From Gammaproteobacteria bacterium (GTDB taxonomy: Bacteria > Pseudomonadota > Gammaproteobacteria > Steroidobacterales > Steroidobacteraceae), in NCBI GenBank assembly GCA_005878095.1, contig VBNH01000062.1, positions 1-61,386 on the forward strand: DNA of 61,386 bases, read 5' to 3'. The position numbers were made by a program, and so were the translations under genes. The notes under the pieces are model-generated. The model saw nothing but the letters and a program-made list of their open reading frames with translations, did not search any database and was not told the origin of the DNA. Positions 43,747 through 51,857 of the stretch are shown here, piece after piece. How positions within the stretch are numbered: position 1 is the stretch's first letter; each line of letters starts with the position of its first letter.

Positions 43747-45679
43747 CAACCCCCTGCCCACCAGACGCGTGCTGGTGGTGGATGACAACCGGGCGATCCA
43801 CGACGACTTCGTGAAGATCCTCGGCGGCAACGCCGGCGGCAGCTCTGAGCTGCTGGCGGCCGAGCGCCTGCTGTTGGGCGAGGCGCTAGCAGCCGCGCCG
43901 CGCCCGACTTTCCAGATCGACACGGCCCTGCAGGGTGAGGAAGGTGTGGCGCGCGTGCAGCAGGCGCTCGAGGAGGAGCAGCCGTACGCGATGGCGTTCA
44001 TCGATATGCGCATGCCGCCGGGCTGGGACGGCCTCGAGACCATTCAGCGCCTGTGGCAGATCGACCCGCACGTGCAGGTGGTCATCTGCTCGGCGCACTC
44101 GGACTACGACTGGACGGAGGTGGTAGCGCGCCTCGATCATTCCGACAAGCTGCTGGTGATCAAGAAGCCGTTCGAGCCGATCGAGGTACTGCAGTGCGCC
44201 AACGCGCTGACACGCAAGTGGGACAACGAGCGGACCTTGCGCCGCCAGGTCGAGCACCTGGAGCATGTCGTGGAGACCCGCACCCAGGGACTGGAAGCCG
44301 CCAACAAGCAGTTGCGCCACCTCGCCAGCCACGACGCCCTGACGGGTCTGCCGAATCGGGTACTGCTGGATGATCGCCTGGCACAGGCGGTGGCGCACGC
44401 GGAGCGCGACGGCCACATCTTCGCGGTCGCCATGTTCGATCTCGACCGTTTCAAGATCGTCAACGATTCATTCGGGCACCGGGCGGGTGATGAGCTCATC
44501 AAGGAGGTGGCGCACCGCATCGCCGGAATCGCGCGCAGCACCGACACCGTGGGCCGGCTGGGGGGCGATGAGTTCCTGTTCATAATGGATCGGCTTTCGA
44601 AGCGCGAGGATGCGGAACACATCGCGCGCCGCTCCGTTGCGGCGCTGCAGGTGCCGATCCGGATCGGTGGGGTTGATATCCACACGTCCTCGAGCATCGG
44701 CATCGCGGTGTTTCCGGCCGATGGCAAGAGCGCCGAGAGCCTGATAGCCAACGCGGACGCGGCCATGTACTGCGCCAAGCAGCGGGGCCGCAACAACATT
44801 CAATGCTATGCGTCGGGAATGAATTCCGTTACGCAGGAAAAGGTCAAGCTGGAGAGCGACCTGCACGAGGCGCTGGCGCTGCGGCAACTCGAGCTGCACT
44901 ACCAGCCCAAAGTCGACACCGCCACGGGCGGAATTCACGGCGTCGAGGCGCTGCTGCGCTGGCATCATCCGCAGCGGGGACTGATCCCTCCGGCAGAGTT
45001 CATTCCGCTGGCGGAAGCGTGCGGGTTGATCGACTCGATCGGTGAATGGGTGGTGCGCGAGGGATGCCGCCAGGCGCGCGCCTGGCAACTCGAGGGTCTG
45101 CCGCCGCTGCGCATTGCGGTGAATCTGTCGGCATTCCAATTCCGGCACGGCAACCTGCTGCAGATGATCCGTGAGGCGCTCAAGGCCGCCGATCTCGAGC
45201 CACGCTTTCTCGAGGTGGAGATCACCGAGAGCGCGCTGATGAGCGATCCGGAAGAGTCCGTGACCATCCTGGAGCAGCTCAGCCGCATGGGGGTGGTCGT
45301 GTCGGTCGACGACTTCGGCACCGGCTACTCGAGCATGAGTTACCTGCGCCGCTTTCCGATCGACAAACTGAAGATCGATCGCGGCTTTATCGCCGAGCTG
45401 ATATCGCGGGCCGACGATGCCTCGATCGTGGAAGCGATCGTGTCGCTGGCGCACAGCCTGCATCTGAAGGTGGTCGCGGAGGGCGTGGAAACCGAAGAGC
45501 AGCTCGCCCTGCTCAAGCGTCTCGGCTGCGATCAGTATCAGGGGTTCTGTTTCAGTCCGGCGGTGCCGGCGGCGAGTTTCGCCAAGCTGCTGCGCGAATC
45601 ACAGCGCAAGTCAGACTCGAGCGTCGATCCCGCATCCGACCGCACGCACAGCAAGCTCGCGGTCTATCGACCCCGTTAG
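43739..45679 (+). CDS. Response regulator with GGDEF and EAL domains
   Basis: This 646-residue protein has a REC domain with D89 (FIDMRMPPGWDG) as likely phosphoacceptor. A coiled linker (RQVEHLEHVVETRTQGLEAA) leads to a GGDEF domain with intact GGDEF at 275-279. RxxD (RSTD) lies five residues before it, the normal inhibitory c-di-GMP site. The EAL domain starts VEALLRWHHPQRGLIPP (E403), with ITESALM, DDFGTGYSS and KIDRGF intact. Both synthesis and hydrolysis of c-di-GMP look possible. It overlaps the kinase gene and should be its output. Confidence 0.93.
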   Translation: MASNPLPTRRVLVVDDNRAIHDDFVKILGGNAGGSSELLAAERLLLGEALAAAPRPTFQIDTALQGEEGVARVQQALEEEQPYAMAFIDMRMPPGWDGLETIQRLWQIDPHVQVVICSAHSDYDWTEVVARLDHSDKLLVIKKPFEPIEVLQCANALTRKWDNERTLRRQVEHLEHVVETRTQGLEAANKQLRHLASHDALTGLPNRVLLDDRLAQAVAHAERDGHIFAVAMFDLDRFKIVNDSFGHRAGDELIKEVAHRIAGIARSTDTVGRLGGDEFLFIMDRLSKREDAEHIARRSVAALQVPIRIGGVDIHTSSSIGIAVFPADGKSAESLIANADAAMYCAKQRGRNNIQCYASGMNSVTQEKVKLESDLHEALALRQLELHYQPKVDTATGGIHGVEALLRWHHPQRGLIPPAEFIPLAEACGLIDSIGEWVVREGCRQARAWQLEGLPPLRIAVNLSAFQFRHGNLLQMIREALKAADLEPRFLEVEITESALMSDPEESVTILEQLSRMGVVVSVDDFGTGYSSMSYLRRFPIDKLKIDRGFIAELISRADDASIVEAIVSLAHSLHLKVVAEGVETEEQLALLKRLGCDQYQGFCFSPAVPAASFAKLLRESQRKSDSSVDPASDRTHSKLAVYRPR

Positions 45680-45768
45680 CGCGGGAACGCATCCCACGTA
45701 CCCCGTCGCAGCGGGCTGCGCCTCGCGTTCTGACGGCGAGTGGCGCAACCCCTCCCGCTACGCAGCCG

Positions 45769-48700
45769 CTAAGCAGGCTCGAGCTGGTCACCGAGGCCGG
45801 CATCGGCGCGTCTCGCCCGTTCGGCATGGTGGTCGGCCGCGAGCAGCATGTAGAAGGCTGGCACGACGAACAGTGTGAACAGGGTGCCGATCGAAAGGCC
45901 CGTCGCGATCACCAAGCCCATGGCGAAGCGGCCCGCGGCCCCTGCGCCCGAAGCGATCACGAGCGGGATCACGCCCAGCACCATCGCCGCGGTGGTCATC
46001 AGAATCGGGCGCAGCCGCACCGCGGCCCCGTGGATGATCGCGTCGCGCTTGGCTAAGCCGGCGCGCTGCGATTCGTTGGCGAACTGCACGATGAGGATGC
46101 CGTGCTTGGAGATCAGGCCCATGAGCGTGACCAGGCCGACCTGGGTGTAGATGTTGAGGCTCGAGATCAGATTGACGAAGATCAGTGCACCGAACAACGC
46201 CATGGGCACCGACACCAGGATGACGATCGGGTCGCGCAGGCTGTTGAACTGGGCCGCGAGCGCGAGGAACACGATGATCACCGCGAACATCAGGGTGGTG
46301 GCGAAGCCGCCGGACTCCTGCACGAACTGGCGCGACTGGCCGGAATAATCCAGCTGATAGCCGCTCGGCGCGGCCTCGGTGAGCGCATTGCGCAGGAACT
46401 GCAACGCCTCGCCCTGCGACATCCCGCTGGCACCGGTGATGGTCGCGGAGTTCAGCTGCTGAAAGCGGTTGATCGACTGCGGCACGGTCGCGCGCCTGAG
46501 ACTCGCCACCGTCGCGGCCGGCAGCACCGCGCCGTCCGGCGCGCGCACGTAGTAGTCGAGCACCTGATCGGGATTCAGCCGATCGGCCTGCAGCACCTGC
46601 GGGATCACCTTGTAGGAGCGCCCGGCGATCGAGAAGTAGTTGACGTAGCCGCCGCCGAGGGCGTCGCCGAGCGCGCTGCCGACATCCTGCTGCGTGAGCC
46701 CCAGGGTGGAGATCAGATCGCGATCGACCACCACGGTCGACTGCGGCTTGTCGATCTTCAGATCCGTGTCGATGAACCAGAACTTGCCGCTGTCGCGGGC
46801 CTTCGCCAGCACCGCCTGCACGACCTCGTTGAGGTTCTGGAACGGCTCGGTGGTGTCGATGACCACCTGGAGCGGTGCGCCCGCCGCACCCGGGAGCGCC
46901 GGCAGCGAGAACACGAAGATCTGCCCGCCGGCGATGCTGTTCCATTTCTCCTGCAGCACCTGCTGCAGCTGCGCGGCGCTGCGGCTGCGCTGATCCCAGG
47001 GCTTGAACAGCATGCCGCCGAAGCCCTGTCCCGGGGTGATGATCTGGAACATCATCTCGTATTCGGGCAGCTTCCGGCCGATCGCGAACATCTGCTGCGA
47101 GTAGCCGAGCATCTGCTGTGCGGTCGCGTTCGGCGAGGCCTTGAGCTGATAGAAGAGGAAGCCCTGGTCTTCCTCCGGTGTGAGTTCGGACTTGGAAGTC
47201 ATGCCGAGCAGCAGCGTCGCGCCGAACAGCAGCGCGCCCATGACGACGATCACGCTCCAGGTCTGCAGCAGCCCCTGCAGCACGCGCTGATAACCGCGCC
47301 GCACCTGCTCGAACAGGCGGTCGATGAGGCGTACGAAGCGCCCGCCCTCCTGCTCGGCGCGGAAGAAGCGTGAGCACATCATCGGCGAGAGGGTGAGCGC
47401 GATGACGGCAGAGACGGTGACCGCGCCGGCGAGCGTGAAGGCGAACTCGGTGAACAGGGCCCCGGTCAGGCCCTTCTGGAAGCCGATCGGCACGTAGACG
47501 GCGATCAGCACCACGGTCATGGCGAGAATCGGGCCACCCAGCTCGCGTGCCGCGAGGAGCGACGCCTGCAGCGGCGTCTTGCCTTCCTCCTTCATGTGCC
47601 GGTCGACGTTCTCGACGACGATGATGGCGTCGTCGACGACGAGGCCGATCGCGAGCACCAGCGCCAGCAGCGTCAGCAGGTTCATCGAGTAGCCGAGCAC
47701 GAGCATGAAGAAGAACGTGCCGATCAGCGACAGGGGCATCGCCACGATCGGAATGGTCACGGCGCGCACGCTGCCGAGGAACAGAAAGATCACCACGGTG
47801 ACGATCAGCAGCGCCTGGATCAGGGTCTTGACGACCTCGCGAATCGATGCGCTGACGAATTTCGTGGCGTCGTAGACTATCTCTCCGGACAGGCCGGTCG
47901 GCAGCTGTGCCTGGATGTCGGGCATCACGTCGCGCACCCGCCGTGCGACGTCGATGATGTTCGCATCCGGCGCCGCCTTGATGCCGATGAACACCGCCAG
48001 CCTGCCGCTGAAGGAGACGTTGGCGTCGTAGTCTTCCGCGCCGAGCACCACGGTGGCGACATCCTGCAGGCGCACGATCGCGCCGTTGCTCTGCTTGATG
48101 CTGAGCTGCCTGAACTCCTCGACCGAATGCAGGTCGGTGCCGGCGGTGAGATCGACGCTGACCGCCTGTCCCTTGGTGGTGCCGACCGCGGCCAGATAGT
48201 TGTTGGCACTGAGCGCCTGGTAGACGTCCGCGGCCGTGACGCCGTGAGCGGCGAGGCGCGCCGGGTCGAGCCAGGCGCGCAAGGCGAACTGGCGGCCGCC
48301 GAGGATTTCCGCGGTCTGCACCCCCTGCACGGCGTCGAGCTTCGGCTTGACGACGCGCGCCAGATAATCGGTGATGCTGTTGGACGGCAGCACATCGCTG
48401 CGAAAGCCCATGTACATCGCGTCGATCGTCTCGCCGACCTGTATGCTCAGCACCGGCTGCTGCGCCTGCGGCGGCAGCTGATTGCGCACCGAGCTCACCT
48501 GCGTCTGGATCTGCGTGAGCGCGCGGTTGGCGTCGTAGTTGAGCCGCAACGTCGCGGTGATGGTCGATTGGCCGGTGACGCTCGTCGAGGACAGGTAATC
48601 GATGCCCTGTGCCTGAGAGATCGCCTGTTCGAGGGGCTGGGTGATGAAGCCGGCGACGGTCTGCGCGTCGGCGCCGTAGTAGGCGGTGGTGACGGTGACC

Positions 48701-48831
48701 ACGGCGTTTTCGGTCTTCGGATACTGGCGGACCGAAATATCGCTGAGGGCGCGCAGGCCCAGCACGAGAATCAACAGGCTGACCACGATCGCCAGGACCG
48801 GCTTCTCGACGAAGGTATCGGTGAAGTTCAT
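45769..48831 (-). CDS. RND multidrug efflux permease
   Basis: This 1020-residue inner-membrane pump of the HAE1/AcrB type has 12 transmembrane segments and two large periplasmic loops. The proton-relay aspartates are present in LAIGLVVDDAIIVVENVDRH of TM4. The N-terminus MNFTDTFVEKPVLAIVVSLL and the ISVRQYPKTENAVVTVTTAY region are typical of the MexK/MuxB-like branch. It lies 15 bp downstream of its adaptor. No outer-membrane channel gene is in the window, so it probably borrows a TolC-like protein. It converges with the GGDEF-EAL gene. Confidence 0.93.
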   Translation of the reverse strand: MNFTDTFVEKPVLAIVVSLLILVLGLRALSDISVRQYPKTENAVVTVTTAYYGADAQTVAGFITQPLEQAISQAQGIDYLSSTSVTGQSTITATLRLNYDANRALTQIQTQVSSVRNQLPPQAQQPVLSIQVGETIDAMYMGFRSDVLPSNSITDYLARVVKPKLDAVQGVQTAEILGGRQFALRAWLDPARLAAHGVTAADVYQALSANNYLAAVGTTKGQAVSVDLTAGTDLHSVEEFRQLSIKQSNGAIVRLQDVATVVLGAEDYDANVSFSGRLAVFIGIKAAPDANIIDVARRVRDVMPDIQAQLPTGLSGEIVYDATKFVSASIREVVKTLIQALLIVTVVIFLFLGSVRAVTIPIVAMPLSLIGTFFFMLVLGYSMNLLTLLALVLAIGLVVDDAIIVVENVDRHMKEEGKTPLQASLLAARELGGPILAMTVVLIAVYVPIGFQKGLTGALFTEFAFTLAGAVTVSAVIALTLSPMMCSRFFRAEQEGGRFVRLIDRLFEQVRRGYQRVLQGLLQTWSVIVVMGALLFGATLLLGMTSKSELTPEEDQGFLFYQLKASPNATAQQMLGYSQQMFAIGRKLPEYEMMFQIITPGQGFGGMLFKPWDQRSRSAAQLQQVLQEKWNSIAGGQIFVFSLPALPGAAGAPLQVVIDTTEPFQNLNEVVQAVLAKARDSGKFWFIDTDLKIDKPQSTVVVDRDLISTLGLTQQDVGSALGDALGGGYVNYFSIAGRSYKVIPQVLQADRLNPDQVLDYYVRAPDGAVLPAATVASLRRATVPQSINRFQQLNSATITGASGMSQGEALQFLRNALTEAAPSGYQLDYSGQSRQFVQESGGFATTLMFAVIIVFLALAAQFNSLRDPIVILVSVPMALFGALIFVNLISSLNIYTQVGLVTLMGLISKHGILIVQFANESQRAGLAKRDAIIHGAAVRLRPILMTTAAMVLGVIPLVIASGAGAAGRFAMGLVIATGLSIGTLFTLFVVPAFYMLLAADHHAERARRADAGLGDQLEPA

Positions 48832-48846
48832 GGCGCGTCCGCGTGC

Positions 48847-50082
48847 TCAGTGTTCCTGGGGCGTCGGGTTCGGACTGTTGGCCGGCTGCACGCTGTTGTC
48901 GATCCGGATCGGCGAGCCGCTCTTCAGCTTGATCTGTCCGCTGGTGACGACTTCGACCCCCTCCTCGAGGCCCTTGAGGATCGCGACCTGGTCCCCGCGC
49001 TTCGGCCCGCTCGTCACGCAGGCCTGCTGCACGACCAGCGCGTCGGGCGCCAGCTGCGGCCCCTTGCCGGGCTTCTTCGGTTGCTGCTCCCTGGGCGGAT
49101 CGTCGGCCGCGGCCGCGGCCGCCGCCTGCCGCCGGTCGGCCTCGCGCTTCGGTATGACCACGAACACCGTCTCGCCGTAGGGGTTGTAGACCACGGCGGT
49201 CTGCGGCAGCGTCAGGTAGCGCTGCTTCGCGCCGGCGTCGACGCTGACATTGGCGAACATGCCGGGTGTCAGCACGCGATCCGGGTTGGGTACTTTCGCT
49301 TCTACCTGAACGTTGCGCGTGTCACTGTCGACTTTCGGGCTGATGGCGCTGAGCGTGCCCTCGAACGTCCTGTCCGGGAACGCATCGAGCCGGAGGGCGA
49401 CCTTCTGGCCGGTGCGCAGCTCCGCGAGATCCTTCTGCGGCAGATGGAAATCGACGTAGATCGGATCGAGCTGCTGCAGGGTCACGATCACCGTGCCAGA
49501 GCTCAGATAGGCGCCAGGATTGATCGTGACGATGCCGGCCCGGCCCGCGAACGGTGCGCGCAATTGCTTCTTCGCAACATTGACCTGCTGCTGCGCCACG
49601 GCCGCCTGCTTGGCCTTCAGATCCGCCGCTGCCTGGTCGTAATCGGCCTTGCTGATCACCTGCACGGCGAGCTGCTCCTTGGCGCGGGCGAAGGTGACCT
49701 CCGCGAGCGCCGCGGCGGCCTCGAGCTGGTGCAACAGGGCGATGTCCTCACTGTCGCGCAGCTGCAGCAGCAGCTGGCCCCCCCTCACCTCGTCGCCCGA
49801 CTTCACGTTGACGCGGGTCACGAGCCCGGCGACATCGAGGGCAAGGTCCGCGCCGCGCACGGCGCGCAGCGTGCCCACCGCGCGCAACTCGGGCTGCCAG
49901 TCCTGATAGGCGGCCTTCGCGGTGCTCACCACCGCAGGCGGCGGCGGCTTGCTCGCGGCCATCATCCTCATGATCGACAGCACCTTGATTCCCGCGATCA
50001 CGGCGATCAATCCCAGCACCGCGAGGATCATCACGATCATGCGCTTGGTCGTGCTCGGTTTTTCTTCGATGCGCGTCTGCAT
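48847..50082 (-). CDS. RND efflux periplasmic adaptor subunit
   Basis: This 411-residue membrane-fusion protein has an N-terminal anchor (about 15-38). A lipoyl/hairpin region follows (VAGLVTRVNVKSGDEVRGGQ, coiled coil LLHQLEAAAALAEVTFARAK), then barrel domains (DPIYVDFHLPQKDLAELRTG, GMFANVSVDAG). Unusually, near residues 320-350 there is a low-complexity Ala/Pro/Lys insertion (RRQAAAAAAADDPPREQQPK). It links the permease to an outer-membrane channel. GGAGG lies 10 bases upstream of ATG 50082. Confidence 0.92.
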   Translation of the reverse strand: MQTRIEEKPSTTKRMIVMILAVLGLIAVIAGIKVLSIMRMMAASKPPPPAVVSTAKAAYQDWQPELRAVGTLRAVRGADLALDVAGLVTRVNVKSGDEVRGGQLLLQLRDSEDIALLHQLEAAAALAEVTFARAKEQLAVQVISKADYDQAAADLKAKQAAVAQQQVNVAKKQLRAPFAGRAGIVTINPGAYLSSGTVIVTLQQLDPIYVDFHLPQKDLAELRTGQKVALRLDAFPDRTFEGTLSAISPKVDSDTRNVQVEAKVPNPDRVLTPGMFANVSVDAGAKQRYLTLPQTAVVYNPYGETVFVVIPKREADRRQAAAAAAADDPPREQQPKKPGKGPQLAPDALVVQQACVTSGPKRGDQVAILKGLEEGVEVVTSGQIKLKSGSPIRIDNSVQPANSPNPTPQEH

Positions 50083-50721
50083 GCGCGGCTGTCCTCCGTG
50101 CGAGTCGAGTCAGTGCTCGCGCTCACAATGATGTGGCGTTATCTTCAAGGCCGCCGCCGAGCTGTTTGGCGGCGGTCCTGTGTGGCGCGCCGGGGCGGGT
50201 GCCGTGCGTAGAATGTACGGGCCAGCGCGATCCTTTGAAAGATCGACTCGCCGCTGGTTTCTGGTATTCTGCCGCGCCGTCGCCGTGGCCAGCCCCTCTC
50301 AAAAGGCGTAGGTGAGCCGGGCGCGATTGACTCCTGGGGGGCGCGCGGCGAGGCGGCGCGCGCGGCCGCGAACGATCCCTTGCCCGACCTCAGCGGCTCG
50401 TGCCGGTGTGCGCGCTCGCTTGCCTGCGGGCGCGGTTCGACCCCCACGCCCCTGCCGGCCGCGGCAGCAACCTCAGGGTTCTTACGTCGGAAGTCGATGA
50501 AAACGAAGGACTTCCCGATCCGCCACGGTCACGGCGGCCCTGCAGGCGCACTGCCCGCCGGAGAGCTGGCGCGTAGCGCTTGCGTTCCACGGCGGCCGAA
50601 GACCCTCGGGTGGCGCGCCGCTCGCCCGCCCGATGCGCGGGGCGAGCACTGCCGCTTGACCGATCGCCGGGGACGCCTCAGGGTTAGAGTGTCGGAGTGC
50701 GCGTTCCGTGTGGAGAAGCAT
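50083..50721. other. Non-coding stretch between RND operon and NTF2-like gene
   Basis: This 639-bp gap holds the RND operon start region and a perfect 8-bp inverted repeat (50151-50175). I see no convincing gene: the open frame upstream of 50722 is Arg/Pro/Gly-rich and has no start with an SD. Very GC-rich blocks at 50340-50465 can fold, but they match no RNA family I know. Confidence 0.55.
50151..50175. promoter_or_regulatory. Perfect inverted repeat upstream of the RND adaptor gene
   Basis: CCGCCGCC (50151-50158) and GGCGGCGG (50168-50175) flank a 9-nt spacer about 70 bp before the adaptor start. It could be an operator for an unlinked repressor, or a hairpin. No regulator gene is adjacent. 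Confidence 0.35.
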
Positions 50722-51099
50722 ATGCAGCGAACGGTGCACGACTATCTGAAGGCGCTCGAAGCCGGCGATGCCGACAAGGCTGCGTCCTTGTTCATCCCCG
50801 ACGGCTGGGTGGAGTCCCCGTTTCTGGGTCGATTGCCGGTACGGCAGTTCATCAAGAAGGTTGCGGAGTCATCCAAGGGAACCAAGCTGACCGTCCACGA
50901 CGTACTGGTGAGCGCGGAAGGTCATCTGCGAGCCGTGGCGTACTACCTGTACGACTGGCGCCTGAAAGACGGTTCACGCGTGGCGTTCGACTGCGCAGAT
51001 GTGTTCAATTTTGACCCGAGCAGCGGGCGAATCCAGTCGATTGTGCTCGTGTACGACACCCATCCGGTGCGCGGCGTCGTCGAGAGCAAATACCCGTGA
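50722..51099 (+). CDS. NTF2-like/SnoaL-like protein
   Basis: This 125-residue protein has the opening of the NTF2-like fold (VHDYLKALEAGDADKAASLF, IPDGWVESPFLGRLP) and a run of strands (LRAVAYYLYDWRLKDGSRVA, DCADVFNFDPSSGRIQSIVL). Such proteins are small enzymes or binding domains, and no catalytic residue can be assigned safely. ATG at 50722 with GGAGAAG just upstream is chosen; GTG at 50710 is possible. The long open frame to 50380 is not coding-like. Confidence 0.75.
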   Translation: MQRTVHDYLKALEAGDADKAASLFIPDGWVESPFLGRLPVRQFIKKVAESSKGTKLTVHDVLVSAEGHLRAVAYYLYDWRLKDGSRVAFDCADVFNFDPSSGRIQSIVLVYDTHPVRGVVESKYP

Positions 51100-51108
51100 G
51101 AAACACGT

Positions 51109-51125
51109 CGACCGTCGCACGGTCG
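51109..51125 (+). terminator. Perfect 7-bp hairpin after the NTF2-like gene
   Basis: CGACCGT-CGC-ACGGTCG starts nine bases past the stop at 51099. There is no T-tract. The placement suggests a 3' end or mRNA-stability element. Confidence 0.35.
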
Positions 51126-51210
51126 CGGTGCGCGAGCCGCTGATGTGGCCGGTCGGGGACGGTTTCACGAGGGAAGCGCCAGCGCGAGCCCACCGGGAAG
51201 AGTTTAAGCG

Positions 51211-51738
51211 ATGGAGGGGACACTGCTGGCAGGCTGGGAGAATTTCTACGTCATCGTCGGCTCGTGTGCCGGAGGGCTGACGGGGTTAACCTTCGTCGTC
51301 ATCGCGCTGATCCGGGATGTGCAGCGCCCGACCGGTACCGGTCTACGCGCCTTTCTAACTCCGACGATCGTCCATTTCGGCGGAGTGCTGGCGTTGGCGG
51401 CGTATCTGAGCATGCCGCATCAAGGTGTGATGAGCCTGAGTGTCGGGTTCGCGGTCGCCGGGCTTGTGGGGCTGATCTACGGCGGCGCGATCGCCGCCAA
51501 CATGCGCCGTCAAGGCAGTGGGTACGTCCCCGTGCACGAGGATTGGATCTGGAATGTGGTCCTGCCAGCGCTGGTGTATGGCGGTCTGCTCTTCATGGCG
51601 TTGCTGGTCTGGCGCAAGCCGCTACCGGCCCTGTACGGCGTCGCCGCTGCCTCCCTTCTCTTGCTGTTCATCGGGATTCGCAATGCCTGGGACCTTGCCG
51701 TCTGGATGACCGTGGACCGGCCGCACGGGCCGCATTGA
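51211..51738 (+). CDS. Integral membrane protein, unknown function
   Basis: This 175-residue protein has about five hydrophobic segments: FYVIVGSCAGGLTGLTFVVI, FLTPTIVHFGGVLALAAYL, MSLSVGFAVAGLVGLIYGGA, NVVLPALVYGGLLFMALLVW and YGVAAASLLLLFIGIRNAWD. The short pattern CAGGLTGLTFVVIALI and the final NAWD-WMT segment recur in uncharacterised membrane proteins. No transporter motif is seen. The gene lies 111 bp after the NTF2-like gene and 119 bp before treA. Confidence 0.7.
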   Translation: MEGTLLAGWENFYVIVGSCAGGLTGLTFVVIALIRDVQRPTGTGLRAFLTPTIVHFGGVLALAAYLSMPHQGVMSLSVGFAVAGLVGLIYGGAIAANMRRQGSGYVPVHEDWIWNVVLPALVYGGLLFMALLVWRKPLPALYGVAAASLLLLFIGIRNAWDLAVWMTVDRPHGPH

Positions 51739-51857
51739 CGGAGGGGCTCGTGCTGTTCACTCAGCCGCGCGCCGGACTGTGTCAATATTCGCGGCAGTTG
51801 CGCGGCGATCAATGGGCTCAACGAGCGGCGCGTGAGTTCAACCAGGGGAAGGAGCGC

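Noticed and set aside
50420-50455. tRNA T-loop-like GGTTCGACC in the GC-rich gap
   Set aside because: The flanking arm pairs for only two bases, and no acceptor, D or anticodon arms can be fitted around it.
50380-50721. N-terminal part of a 239-codon frame ending in the NTF2-like domain
   Set aside because: It has low-complexity Arg/Pro/Gly content and no start codon with an SD; the conserved fold begins at 50722.
51264-51857. N-terminal extension of trehalase over the membrane protein gene
   Set aside because: The trehalase signal peptide starts at 51858 behind GGAAGGAG; the upstream frame is a shadow of the membrane protein gene.
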